Shown here piece by piece: positions 25,900-32,054 of a stretch of DNA of 45,393 bases. Position 1 is the first letter of the stretch. Each line of letters begins with the position of its first letter. The notes under the pieces were generated by a model, which saw only the letters and a list, made by a program, of their open reading frames with translations, was not told where the DNA came from and made no database searches. This DNA is from a virus. The position numbers and the translations under genes were made by a program. The stretch is taken from IMG/VR virus record IMGVR_UViG_3300044824_000033, positions 1 to 45,393 of that record; one strand, written 5' to 3'.

Positions 25900-26234
25900 A
25901 ATTGCGTCTCTGGTTAATATTCGCGTTGCTGTTGCCGACTATGGCGCTTGGGCAGGCCAATCCCGGCGGTCTGGCCTATGTGCCCGGCGGCGGCAGTGGG
26001 TCTGGCATCGGGCCCGGCACCGTAGGCCAGCTGTGCATCTTCACGAGCACTACCAATTGCACGGGTACGGCTGCATCTGCTGTAACGGTCGGCATCGCCA
26101 CCAACATCGCCGCCGGCACTGCCAATCAGATCCCGTACCAAACAGCCGTAGCCACCACCGAAGCACAGCGGTCGGCGTCTGTCAGCAGCCAATTAATAAG
26201 TTCAATATCGGTCATGGCTTTACTTTTGAGTTAG
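25896..26234 (+). CDS. Short signal-peptide fibre-like stub
   Basis: A 112-residue protein that starts with a signal peptide (MKLRLWLIFALLLPTMALGQ). After a Gly-rich linker come CIFTSTTNC (a Cys pair eight apart, as in the GTVTSV modules) and the TNIAAGTANQIPYQTA block that in fibre proteins is usually followed by hundreds of residues. Here it ends after ISSISVMALLLS. It therefore looks like a fibre gene cut short at the late/early junction. Its 3' end overlaps, antisense, a leftward ORF start. Confidence 0.55.
   Translation: MKLRLWLIFALLLPTMALGQANPGGLAYVPGGGSGSGIGPGTVGQLCIFTSTTNCTGTAASAVTVGIATNIAAGTANQIPYQTAVATTEAQRSASVSSQLISSISVMALLLS
26126..26215 (-). pseudogene. Truncated leftward ORF at the module junction, DRCA-type remnant
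   Basis: A 29-codon ORF reading leftward from the ATG at 26215, antisense to the end of the signal-peptide stub. The leader (AAGTAAAGCC before the ATG) resembles that of the leftward gene start at 28190. The encoded DADRCASVVATA resembles the DGDRCAELVATA core found near 28.1 and 30.3 kb. It then hits a stop. It is most likely a remnant of a leftward gene cut by the join to the late region; coincidence is possible. Confidence 0.3.
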
Positions 26235-26238
26235 GTGG

Positions 26239-26598
26239 TTAGCTTGGCCCTGCCCAGACGCCACAAGACCCTACGCCGCCAGCGCTATGCAGGGAGCGCT
26301 TTACCCCACAGTTGACGCACCGATCATTTGAAGAAGCACGTCGCATAGCCTCAGTGACTGCCGCGTCGAAATGCTCCTCCCAATGGACATCGGTGTCCCA
26401 GTCGGAATAGGCGTCCGCGACCACCTGTGCGCAGCGATCGCCGTCCGCATTCAGCCAGAGGTATCTGGCGGCATCAACGCGCTTATCCTCCAACTCGCCA
26501 TGCCTGGCATACTTCGCGTCAAGCCACTTCGCGCAGTCCTCTGGCGTCATAGGGCCGTTCTCTCCGATACACTGCACGAACACCGTATTATCGCTCAT
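26239..26598 (-). CDS. Small DRCA-module protein with zinc knuckle
   Basis: A 119-residue protein. The ATG at 26598 is preferred because GAGAGGAC precedes it; an ATG at 26625 is possible. The centre holds NADGDRCAQVVADAYSDWDT, a diverged copy of a module repeated at about 28.1 and 30.3 kb, followed by an EEHFDAAVTEAMRRA helix. The C-terminus has CVNCGVKRSLHS and a further Cys, a likely zinc site. No known function. It is the last gene of the long leftward operon and converges on the late region. Confidence 0.55.
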   Translation of the reverse strand: MSDNTVFVQCIGENGPMTPEDCAKWLDAKYARHGELEDKRVDAARYLWLNADGDRCAQVVADAYSDWDTDVHWEEHFDAAVTEAMRRASSNDRCVNCGVKRSLHSAGGVGSCGVWAGPS

Positions 26599-26608
26599 AG
26601 TCCTCTCG

Positions 26609-27022
26609 CTACTCATGCTTGCCACTCACGGTTAACCTGCCTCTAAATTCAGCTATCACGCCGAACCATGCGATGCCCGCAAAGCCCATGAGCATCAGCA
26701 GTGCCCATGTGTCTTGGCGCCCCCACGGATACGACTGAACGAAAATAAGCATCACAAACCCCTCCGCCACGCAGATTGAAATGCAAACGGCAGCTAGCAC
26801 GAAGAACAGGCGAAACATACAACGACCGCATCCTCTCATGACTTCGGCCCTGCGCTGAGTGGTGAGTTTGAGACCGTAAAAGTGACACTTCAAAGCGGCA
26901 GACGTATTAGCCAGTTCTGGCCTGCCAGCAGAACCGATCCAGCGCGCACGCAGGGACCCGAGCGCCAACCCGACGAAGGGCGGAAGCTGACCTGCGGAAT
27001 GCTGTGGCCTATTTCTGTTCAT
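26609..27022 (-). CDS. Membrane protein with two hydrophobic helices
   Basis: Up to 137 residues if started at the ATG at 27022, which overlaps the end of the upstream gene; 76 residues if started at 26839. The second half has two membrane helices (FRLFFVLAAVCISICVAEGF and WALLMLMGFAGIAWFGVIA). The first half reads less like a real protein, so the shorter form is quite possible. The function is unknown. Confidence 0.45.
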   Translation of the reverse strand: MNRNRPQHSAGQLPPFVGLALGSLRARWIGSAGRPELANTSAALKCHFYGLKLTTQRRAEVMRGCGRCMFRLFFVLAAVCISICVAEGFVMLIFVQSYPWGRQDTWALLMLMGFAGIAWFGVIAEFRGRLTVSGKHE

Positions 27023-27641
27023 TGACTTGTAAGGCAGAGCGCGCAATCGACAGCAGCAGCTCCGCGAATTCTGGTGGTGTAGCGTCGCGGATCTTCGTCT
27101 TATCCTTGCCGCCGACCATGGCCATCATTCCGATGCGCCGCGCCTTCTCATAGCCGTACTTGGCCAGGGCGACCGGGTGCAGCCGCTGTGCACCGCGGCC
27201 CCAGCGCAGTTCGGGGAGCGCCGTTTTGCAGGCATACAGCCATGTCCCTTTGCGGCTGAAGTGGCCGTAGAAGCCTTGCTCGACGTAACAGGTATGGCCG
27301 CCAAAGGCGTCAGCCTGAATCCATCCGCCGTCGCGTGAGGGCGCATTGAGCCCGAACCAAGCCCAGGCATGGCTATCGGCGCAGTGCTCCAGAACACCGC
27401 CGTAATTGCGCACATGGGTCAACGCGGTGGCAAAGCAGCCACCATCGTCTCCAAGCCGATATCGATGTGGGCGCCTGGTACTCCCATGCCAGAAGCGGCC
27501 CCATCGCTGGCACGGAGGATGAGCTACCACTGGATGTGGGCCGATGTAACCGCGCGCGTCATCGCTGGATCCCCACGTCACAACTTGGTTGCGCCAAGCG
27601 TAGACGCCTGACGGATCGACAAATAGGGCGGCGATGGTCAT
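27009..27641 (-). CDS. HPPC-motif phage protein, possible methyltransferase-like fold
   Basis: A 210-residue protein. The N-terminus AALFVDPSGVYAW, then DARGYIGPHPVVAHPPCQRWG, contains an HPPC motif reminiscent of the catalytic PPC loop (motif IV) of cytosine-C5 methyltransferases. YGGVLEHCADSHAW follows and GKDKTKIRDATPPEFAELL lies near the end, again like late MTase regions. The protein is shorter than true C5 methyltransferases and a clear SAM-binding FxGxG is missing. It is a known-looking phage family, often annotated hypothetical. It could modify DNA or be a non-catalytic relative. Starts directly after the TAA of the upstream gene. Confidence 0.5.
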   Translation of the reverse strand: MTIAALFVDPSGVYAWRNQVVTWGSSDDARGYIGPHPVVAHPPCQRWGRFWHGSTRRPHRYRLGDDGGCFATALTHVRNYGGVLEHCADSHAWAWFGLNAPSRDGGWIQADAFGGHTCYVEQGFYGHFSRKGTWLYACKTALPELRWGRGAQRLHPVALAKYGYEKARRIGMMAMVGGKDKTKIRDATPPEFAELLLSIARSALQVNEQK

Positions 27642-28034
27642 TTAGCGGCCATGTACGGGACAATCTGCGTCGCCGCGCAACGGATCATCAACACAGGCAC
27701 ATTTCGGCCTGCAATTCGGGCATTTGCCATCGGCTGCCAGCGCGCCCGTATAAATGGCCTGACAGGACCAGCACACGCGTTCATGCACTTCGCCGCGTGG
27801 ATGCTTCGGTCCTGAGCAGTGGACACACGGCGTGCCGTCTTGGGCGAGTCCTGATCCTGTGCACTTCTGGCAAATCGGCCTCATTAGTGCGACTAGTGTA
27901 TCGGCCCGCTCACGCGCGGCAGCGTCCAAGCGAGCCGAGTACTGCTCATACCCCTTGGTCTGGTGATCAATCCAGATATCGCCGCCCTGTGAGAGCGTGG
28001 AGCGCAGAAACGACCACAATTCACCCTTGTCCAT
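27642..28034 (-). CDS. Cys-rich zinc-ribbon protein
   Basis: A 130-residue protein from the ATG at 28034, preceded by AAAGGGAGAAGC. The frame stays open upstream to 28190, but that stretch is the wrong frame of a duplicated module, so it is not used. It has an N-terminal helix, then CQKCTGSGLAQDGTPCVHC (DnaJ-type zinc pattern), CWSCQ with CPNC, and CACVDD to CPVHG. Two or three zinc sites are likely. It may bind nucleic acid or protein; the role is unknown. Confidence 0.6.
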   Translation of the reverse strand: MDKGELWSFLRSTLSQGGDIWIDHQTKGYEQYSARLDAAARERADTLVALMRPICQKCTGSGLAQDGTPCVHCSGPKHPRGEVHERVCWSCQAIYTGALAADGKCPNCRPKCACVDDPLRGDADCPVHGR

Positions 28035-28179
28035 GCTTCTCCCTTTGCTGGCATTCGGCCACGGCGCAGTCAAGCTGCCGGAACCACGGAATGTCCGTAT
28101 CCCACTCGTCATAGGCGGTAGCGACCAATTCCGCGCACCGGTCGCCGTCAGCGGCCCCGTGCGAGCGACTTTCAGCCAA
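28021..28179 (-). CDS. Duplicated DRCA-module microprotein
   Basis: A 52-codon frame with a TTG start (28179) as the only candidate. It encodes AADGDRCAELVATAYDEW, then DTDIPWFRQLDCAVAECQQ, nearly identical to the C-terminus of the gene at 30233-30502. In the DGDRCAELVATAYDEWDTD core, the six base differences between the copies are all synonymous in this frame and change residues in the alternative frame, so this frame is probably translated or was until recently. The start is uncertain: the ATG at 28190, which overlaps the upstream stop, is in another frame, so a frameshift or a decayed start may be involved. Confidence 0.45.
   Translation of the reverse strand: MAESRSHGAADGDRCAELVATAYDEWDTDIPWFRQLDCAVAECQQREKHGQG
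28047..28156. repeat. 110-bp direct repeat, copy 1
   Basis: It is about 90% or more identical by eye to 30253-30362, running from GCTGGCATTCGGCC to GTCAGCGGCC. It encodes the DRCA module on the minus strand. A diverged third copy lies inside 26239-26598. Confidence 0.9.
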
Positions 28180-28186
28180 TCTGTGC

Positions 28187-28384
28187 TCATGGCTTTACTC
28201 CTTGATTGACTGCGTACTTTCGAGCATAAGCCGCGTCCTGATCGCTGCTAATCTTCTTTCTGCCGTCGCAGATCGGGCAGTTGCGCAGCTCGTTGACGCA
28301 GCGGTTGCGGTAATTGACCTTGGCCATTAGCTGGCCTCTGCCTTTGCATGCCGGACACAGAACCATGATGTTAAATCCGTTCAT
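28187..28384 (-). CDS. Small zinc-ribbon protein
   Basis: A 65-residue protein with CPACKGRGQ and CPICDGRKK, the two CxxC pairs and Gly-rich turns of DnaJ-type zinc fingers. The helical C-terminus reads SSDQDAAYARKYAV. A leader ending GCAAAGCC precedes the ATG, and the stop overlaps an ATG at 28190. It probably binds one zinc; the partner is unknown. Confidence 0.6.
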   Translation of the reverse strand: MNGFNIMVLCPACKGRGQLMAKVNYRNRCVNELRNCPICDGRKKISSDQDAAYARKYAVNQGVKP

Positions 28385-28408
28385 GGCTTTGCTTGATTGA
28401 TCCTGAAG

Positions 28409-29188
28409 CTACAGCGCACAGCCGCAGCCTCCCTGTTCTGTTTTGTCGATTGGCTTCCGGCCCTCGACCCTGATTCTGAAATCTTTGAGCGTCAGCGGCG
28501 TGGAGCGCTTTTTGGTGCGGTCTCGCAAAATCGAGTGATTGCCGACCTTCAGGCGCATTCCGGCTTCCCATTGCTCCCACTCATCATAACGCTCGGGGAA
28601 GTGCAGCAGGACGTTTGCCCAGGCGCCCTGGCCGCCCTTTATGCAGGCACCGCCGCAGTTGTTGTGCGTGAACCCCAGCTCGTATAGTCGCGGCACCTTG
28701 ACCCCTTCCCGGTCCAGCCATGCGAAGGCATCCTGCTTGCTCATATACGGTGGCTCACATAATGGCCCCTCGACGCGCCACGGGGCGATGCGAGCGCGGA
28801 AGGTGGTCAGGCGGTTAACCTCTGTCCAATCGATGCCGATATAACGGATGGTATCTGCGGGGTCGCAATTATCCTTGCACCAGCGGTCCAGAAGTTGGCG
28901 CTTCAGGATCTTGCTACATGGATCCTTCCGAGAATTCCCGATGAATTTCTCATCGGTCATGACCTGCATGGGCGTGCGCCCATCGCTGATTCTGGTGAGC
29001 GGCGCGCCGATATTTGCTGAGGCATCCTCAAGGAACCGATATAGGTCAGGATCTTCGTTCATCACGTCCGCGAACAGCAGCACCATATCCGTAGTGCCAT
29101 ACCGCTGCGCGACCAGTTTCCCGGCTGCCCAAGACCCCACGCCACCGCTAAATTGCACGACATGCTTCACTTGGGATGGTCCTGGCAT
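28409..29188 (-). CDS. PP-loop ATPase, PAPS reductase-like
   Basis: A 259-residue protein from the ATG at 29188. The PP-loop SGGVGS (14-19) follows the first strand VKHVVQF. Then comes VLLFADVMNEDPDLYRFL, typical of the adenine nucleotide alpha-hydrolase fold. Cysteines at 91, 104, 108, 144, 178, 182 and 255/257, including the phage-typical NNCGGACIKGGQGAW, suggest an iron-sulfur or zinc site as in DndC- or PAPS-reductase-like proteins. It would activate a substrate by adenylation, possibly for sulfur transfer or nucleic acid modification. The substrate is unknown. It overlaps the upstream gene by 22 bp. Confidence 0.75.
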   Translation of the reverse strand: MPGPSQVKHVVQFSGGVGSWAAGKLVAQRYGTTDMVLLFADVMNEDPDLYRFLEDASANIGAPLTRISDGRTPMQVMTDEKFIGNSRKDPCSKILKRQLLDRWCKDNCDPADTIRYIGIDWTEVNRLTTFRARIAPWRVEGPLCEPPYMSKQDAFAWLDREGVKVPRLYELGFTHNNCGGACIKGGQGAWANVLLHFPERYDEWEQWEAGMRLKVGNHSILRDRTKKRSTPLTLKDFRIRVEGRKPIDKTEQGGCGCAL

Positions 29189-29727
29189 CGTGAATAGCCA
29201 TGATCGCCGGGGCCGAATTCGCGACCACACTGGGAGCAAGAGACATTGGCAAACTTCACTCCTGTCTCGGGAGCGCCTCGCAGAAGAAACTGCTCGGCAA
29301 TTGGCAGGGCTTCCAGCGTTGGCGATATTTCGGCTTTGCCGAGGCATCGGAATTCAGCGGAACCGTATTCGCCTTCAGTCAGTTCGCCAAACGCGATCCT
29401 GCGTGGCGGCCCGTAGTCCTTGCCCAGATCCGGCCACCAGTTAGCCCGTATCGAGGCGGCAATCGTGGGCGACTCGGATTCCACGAAGCGAGCCATGTAC
29501 TCGCGACAGGCCAGCAATCCAGCCCGGAACCAAACCTGCTCCACAGGGTGATTCAGGCTCTCTTGGCATGTAACCGTGGAATCTTGGATATCCTCGGTGC
29601 GCTCAATCTCATCGGCCGCGCCTAGCAGTAGATTGGATGTCACATCCGCAGGAAAGAATCGCGGCTCCGCAACTCGACGCAGTTCTACAACCCACTGCCT
29701 TTGGCTCTTTGAGGTATGGCTAGTCAT
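29167..29727 (-). CDS. Hypothetical protein with C-terminal zinc site
   Basis: A 186-residue protein, mostly helical in the first half (VVELRRVAEPRFFPADV, LLACREYMARFVESE). The end has CSQCGREFGPGDHGYSRCQDH, a C2-C/H zinc site. No family is recognised. It overlaps its neighbours by 8 and 22 bp. Confidence 0.5.
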   Translation of the reverse strand: MTSHTSKSQRQWVVELRRVAEPRFFPADVTSNLLLGAADEIERTEDIQDSTVTCQESLNHPVEQVWFRAGLLACREYMARFVESESPTIAASIRANWWPDLGKDYGPPRRIAFGELTEGEYGSAEFRCLGKAEISPTLEALPIAEQFLLRGAPETGVKFANVSCSQCGREFGPGDHGYSRCQDHPK

Positions 29728-29971
29728 GGCTCATCCCCAGCAGCGCTTCGATTTCCAGTGCAAGGCGCGCACATCCGCCACTGTCCTCGTTCAGCAGTGA
29801 CGGGCATTCGCCTTTGACGGTAGCGTGCAATTCACTCAGAGCCGCTTTCATCCGGTCATAATCTGAGACAAGCACCACGTCCTTCCAATTTTCGTTGTAC
29901 GTCTTACGGGCATCTGGATGCACCACCAGCAAGCCGGTGCAGTGCGTCACATATCGTATTGCGCCACTCAC
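29720..29971 (-). CDS. Small hypothetical protein
   Basis: An 83-residue protein with GTG start overlapping the upstream stop (GTGA). It contains YDRMKAALSELHATVKGECP and a C-terminal LALEIEALLGMS, both helical. No motif was found. Confidence 0.5.
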   Translation of the reverse strand: MSGAIRYVTHCTGLLVVHPDARKTYNENWKDVVLVSDYDRMKAALSELHATVKGECPSLLNEDSGGCARLALEIEALLGMSHD

Positions 29972-30240
29972 AGCGGGAATCTCCCGGTCTTTCGATTGTT
30001 GATGATGTCAGCCACTAAGGCGCGAGCGGACTTCATGCGCTCTTTGTGCGTTCCATTGTTGAAGCGGCCAGCGTGCCACTTCACGGCGTCGGCACGACGG
30101 CACATTGGGCACGGGATATCTTCGTCCTGGTCGTATAGATTCCCCTCGCTGTCGCAATTGTCAGCGTCCAGCAACCGGCCTTCGTAGCAGATCGAATCTG
30201 GATAGCGCGCCCCGAACTCATAGCCCTGATAGTCACACAT
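29968..30240 (-). CDS. Small acidic protein with CxxC
   Basis: A 90-residue protein from the ATG at 30240, after AGAAGG. The first half is acidic and aromatic (CDYQGYEFGARYPDS), the centre has IPCPMCRRADAVKWHAGRF, and the end is basic and helical. The frame remains open upstream to 30420, but only as the off-frame of the DRCA repeat. The function is unknown. Confidence 0.55.
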   Translation of the reverse strand: MCDYQGYEFGARYPDSICYEGRLLDADNCDSEGNLYDQDEDIPCPMCRRADAVKWHAGRFNNGTHKERMKSARALVADIINNRKTGRFPL

Positions 30241-30502
30241 CCTTCTCTCCCTGCTGGCATTCGGCCACGGCGCAGTCAAGCTGCCGGAACCACGGAATAT
30301 CCGTGTCCCACTCGTCATAGGCAGTCGCAACAAGTTCCGCGCACCGGTCGCCGTCAGCGGCCAGCAGTTCATACTTGGCGGCAATCTTGCGCAGGCGCTC
30401 ATTCTCGGCCTTAAGGGCATCCCGCTCTATCTCCAGTTCTCGCACCTCCTCGTCGCGCGATTCTCTGCCCGCCCAATAGCCGCCATCATACTCATCGTCC
30501 AT
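30233..30502 (-). CDS. Coiled-coil protein with DRCA module
   Basis: An 89-residue protein. The N-terminus is acidic (MDDEYDGGYWAGRESRDEE) and runs into a coiled coil (LEIERDALKAENERLRKIA). The C-terminus is the module LAADGDRCAELVATAYDEW, then DTDIPWFRQLDCAVAECQQ, also present near 28.1 kb and, diverged, near 26.4 kb. The ATG is preceded by CTCAGGAAATCAGC. This is the most complete copy of the module. Confidence 0.55.
   Translation of the reverse strand: MDDEYDGGYWAGRESRDEEVRELEIERDALKAENERLRKIAAKYELLAADGDRCAELVATAYDEWDTDIPWFRQLDCAVAECQQGEKDV
30253..30362. repeat. 110-bp direct repeat, copy 2
   Basis: Partner of 28047-28156. The six base differences inside the DGDRCAELVATAYDEWDTD core are synonymous in the DRCA frame. 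Confidence 0.9.
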
Positions 30503-30516
30503 GCTGATTTCCTGAG

Positions 30517-30843
30517 TTAGGTGGTCAGTGAAGCATCTGACGTGGCTTCCTGGAAGGCCCTGCCAGCGGTTTCAGTGACCGGCCCTGAAACGGAATGCCC
30601 GACGCACCTTTCACATGGGCCCTGGCCGTTTATAGCGGCTATCTGACCGAACATGAGGTCGCCATCATATCGGTGCAACCATTGCTCGAAACCGTCGCTG
30701 CGGTCCTGCTCCTCGATCAGCTGCCGCTCTAGACGCGCAATCTCTGTGGTCAACAGACTCGAATGGGCAAGCGCCGCGTCTCGCTCTGCGCGTAATCCGT
30801 CAACGACTTCGGATACGATTTCCCCTATGGTCTTTTCACTCAC
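30517..30843 (-). CDS. Coiled-coil protein with CxxC
   Basis: A 108-residue protein with GTG start. The first 60 residues are a strong coiled coil (VVDGLRAERDAALAHSSLLT, ARLERQLIEEQD). A middle GQGPCERCVGHSVSG could bind zinc in a dimer. The function is unknown. Confidence 0.5.
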   Translation of the reverse strand: MSEKTIGEIVSEVVDGLRAERDAALAHSSLLTTEIARLERQLIEEQDRSDGFEQWLHRYDGDLMFGQIAAINGQGPCERCVGHSVSGPVTETAGRAFQEATSDASLTT

Positions 30844-31156
30844 GACGTTCTCCCTGACTCAGTGATAATGCGCCCGGAGCAGCAAGCGTCCCAATCACGT
30901 GCATAACTGGCCGGTCATCGAAGGCCGCCGCCCGCGCCGTCCCGACGAGAAACCCCGCAATGAGCGCGCAGATAATAGCGAATACCCATGCCCAGAATAT
31001 CGCTCGCCTGGCGTATTTGGGGCCGTCCCAAATCACAGTGGTCTTGTCATTCTTCATATCTCCCTCCATGTGTCCCGCCGCCTGCGCCGCCCGCTGCCAT
31101 TTCCCGAGCGCAATGCACAACACGAACCAGAGCGATATGGCGATGGCGGTCTTCAC
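30836..31156 (-). CDS. Two-helix membrane protein
   Basis: A 106-residue protein with GTG start overlapping the upstream stop. Membrane helices: TAIAISLWFVLCIALG at the N-terminus and AIFWAWVFAIICALIAGFLV near 52-71. The polar segment between them contains KNDKTTVIWDGPKYARR. Early-region membrane proteins like this may alter the host envelope or block superinfection; no evidence decides. Confidence 0.55.
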   Translation of the reverse strand: MKTAIAISLWFVLCIALGKWQRAAQAAGHMEGDMKNDKTTVIWDGPKYARRAIFWAWVFAIICALIAGFLVGTARAAAFDDRPVMHVIGTLAAPGALSLSQGERRE

Positions 31157-31296
31157 GGCGCGTTCATCAATTTTTTAATGTAGCGCTGGACCTTGACCCA
31201 TAGGTCAGGCCGTACCCAAATCTCTCTACGCACCAGGCCGGACGCTAATTTGCGGTCCCGCTTGGCAGCCTGTCGTTCTGCGTTTGTCTTGGCCAT
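31153..31296 (-). CDS. 47-residue basic protein
   Basis: The ATG at 31296 and the TGA overlapping the next GTG (GTGA) define it. The sequence AKTNAERQAAKRDRKLASGL, then VRREIWVRPDLWVKVQRYIK, matches a common type of phage microprotein with an N-AERQ helix and a V-P-xxxW strand, possibly a ribbon-helix-helix-like DNA binder. Too short to appear in ordinary ORF calls. Confidence 0.6.
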   Translation of the reverse strand: MAKTNAERQAAKRDRKLASGLVRREIWVRPDLWVKVQRYIKKLMNAP

Positions 31297-31342
31297 GTCG
31301 TTACTGTACACGTGTCCGGTTACGGGCGCAATGCTTCAATTC

Positions 31343-31525
31343 TTAGGCCACCGGTAATGGCGCAAACTCACACTCATCCGTATGCCCGTCGCCTTTCTTG
31401 CACCGACTCTCGCCGACAATGACGTTACAGCGAACGGCATGCGCCGGAGCACCGGGATCGCGGGCGTGGCTACGGGCGTATCGGTCAGCCTCGGCAAGTT
31501 CGGCTGTGACGGGGTAGGGGTTCAT
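31343..31525 (-). CDS. Small Cys-containing protein
   Basis: A 60-residue protein with ATGA overlap to the upstream gene. It has the pattern VRCNVIVGESRCKKGDGHTDEC, a possible C-C-H-C zinc knuckle, near the C-terminus. The function is unknown. Confidence 0.5.
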   Translation of the reverse strand: MNPYPVTAELAEADRYARSHARDPGAPAHAVRCNVIVGESRCKKGDGHTDECEFAPLPVA

Positions 31526-31722
31526 TTAGCAAGCCTGTGCCGCAGCGTCTCGACGTTTCGCCTCAGCGCGTCGTTTTCGCCAATGACGCGGGCGAGCGTG
31601 GCAGTGAGCAGTGCGTTGGCTACGCGTAGGGTGACGGCGTCGGGGAGGGCTTGGCGAAGGAGACGGAGTTCGCGTTCGATGGCGAGAAGGCGCTGGTGTT
31701 TGGATTCGATGGGACGCGTCAT
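31522..31722 (-). CDS. Coiled-coil microprotein, paralog A
   Basis: A 66-residue helical protein: LLAIERELRLLRQALPDAV, then VANALLTATLARVIGENDAL. It aligns along its length with the protein at 31836-32054, sharing LERE/IERE-LRLLR, NAL-ATxARxIGENDxLR. It probably oligomerises. Confidence 0.55.
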   Translation of the reverse strand: MTRPIESKHQRLLAIERELRLLRQALPDAVTLRVANALLTATLARVIGENDALRRNVETLRHRLAK

Positions 31723-31726
31723 GCGA

Positions 31727-31828
31727 TCAACTCTTGTTGAGCAAGGCGATCGACCGCATTGCCTTGCGCGCTTTGTATTCGGCGCGTGCTTCGAGCTTTT
31801 GCAGTTCGGTCATTTTGGTACGTCTCAT
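31727..31828 (-). CDS. Possible 33-residue basic microprotein
   Basis: An ORF of 33 codons fills the gap between two coiled-coil paralog genes with spacers of 7 and 4 nt. It reads MRRTKMTELQKLEARAEYKA and continues basic and helical. An internal ATG at 31813 is an alternative start. Support is positional. Confidence 0.4.
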   Translation of the reverse strand: MRRTKMTELQKLEARAEYKARKAMRSIALLNKS

Positions 31829-31835
31829 TCGTGCG

Positions 31836-32054
31836 TCAGCCCGCGCGTGAGCACCGTCCCCACCACCCCACCGCATCCACCTTCGCCATCCCCGCTCGCT
31901 CCCGCAACCTGTCATTCTCGCCAATCAGCCGAGCGATGGTAGCCGCCATGAGCGCGTTCTGCACCTTGGCATTGATCGCAGCGGCGAAGTCCTTGCGCAT
32001 CAGTCGGACCTCGCGCTCGAGCGACTGGAGGCGTTTTAGCTCGATCAGGGTCAT
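31836..32054 (-). CDS. Coiled-coil microprotein, paralog B
   Basis: A 72-residue protein, ATG at 32054 overlapping the ATPase stop (ATGA). It contains LQSLEREVRLMRKDFAAA, then VQNALMAATIARLIGENDRL, a homolog of the gene two places downstream. The C-terminal 20 residues differ (GMAKVDAVGWWGRCSRAG). Coupling to the recombination ATPase suggests a replication or recombination accessory role. Confidence 0.55.
   Translation of the reverse strand: MTLIELKRLQSLEREVRLMRKDFAAAINAKVQNALMAATIARLIGENDRLRERAGMAKVDAVGWWGRCSRAG

Noticed and set aside
28035-28190. Fusion of an extra 52 residues to the zinc-ribbon protein at 27642
   Set aside because: The extension is the non-selected frame of the duplicated DRCA module; a good Shine-Dalgarno lies before the ATG at 28034.
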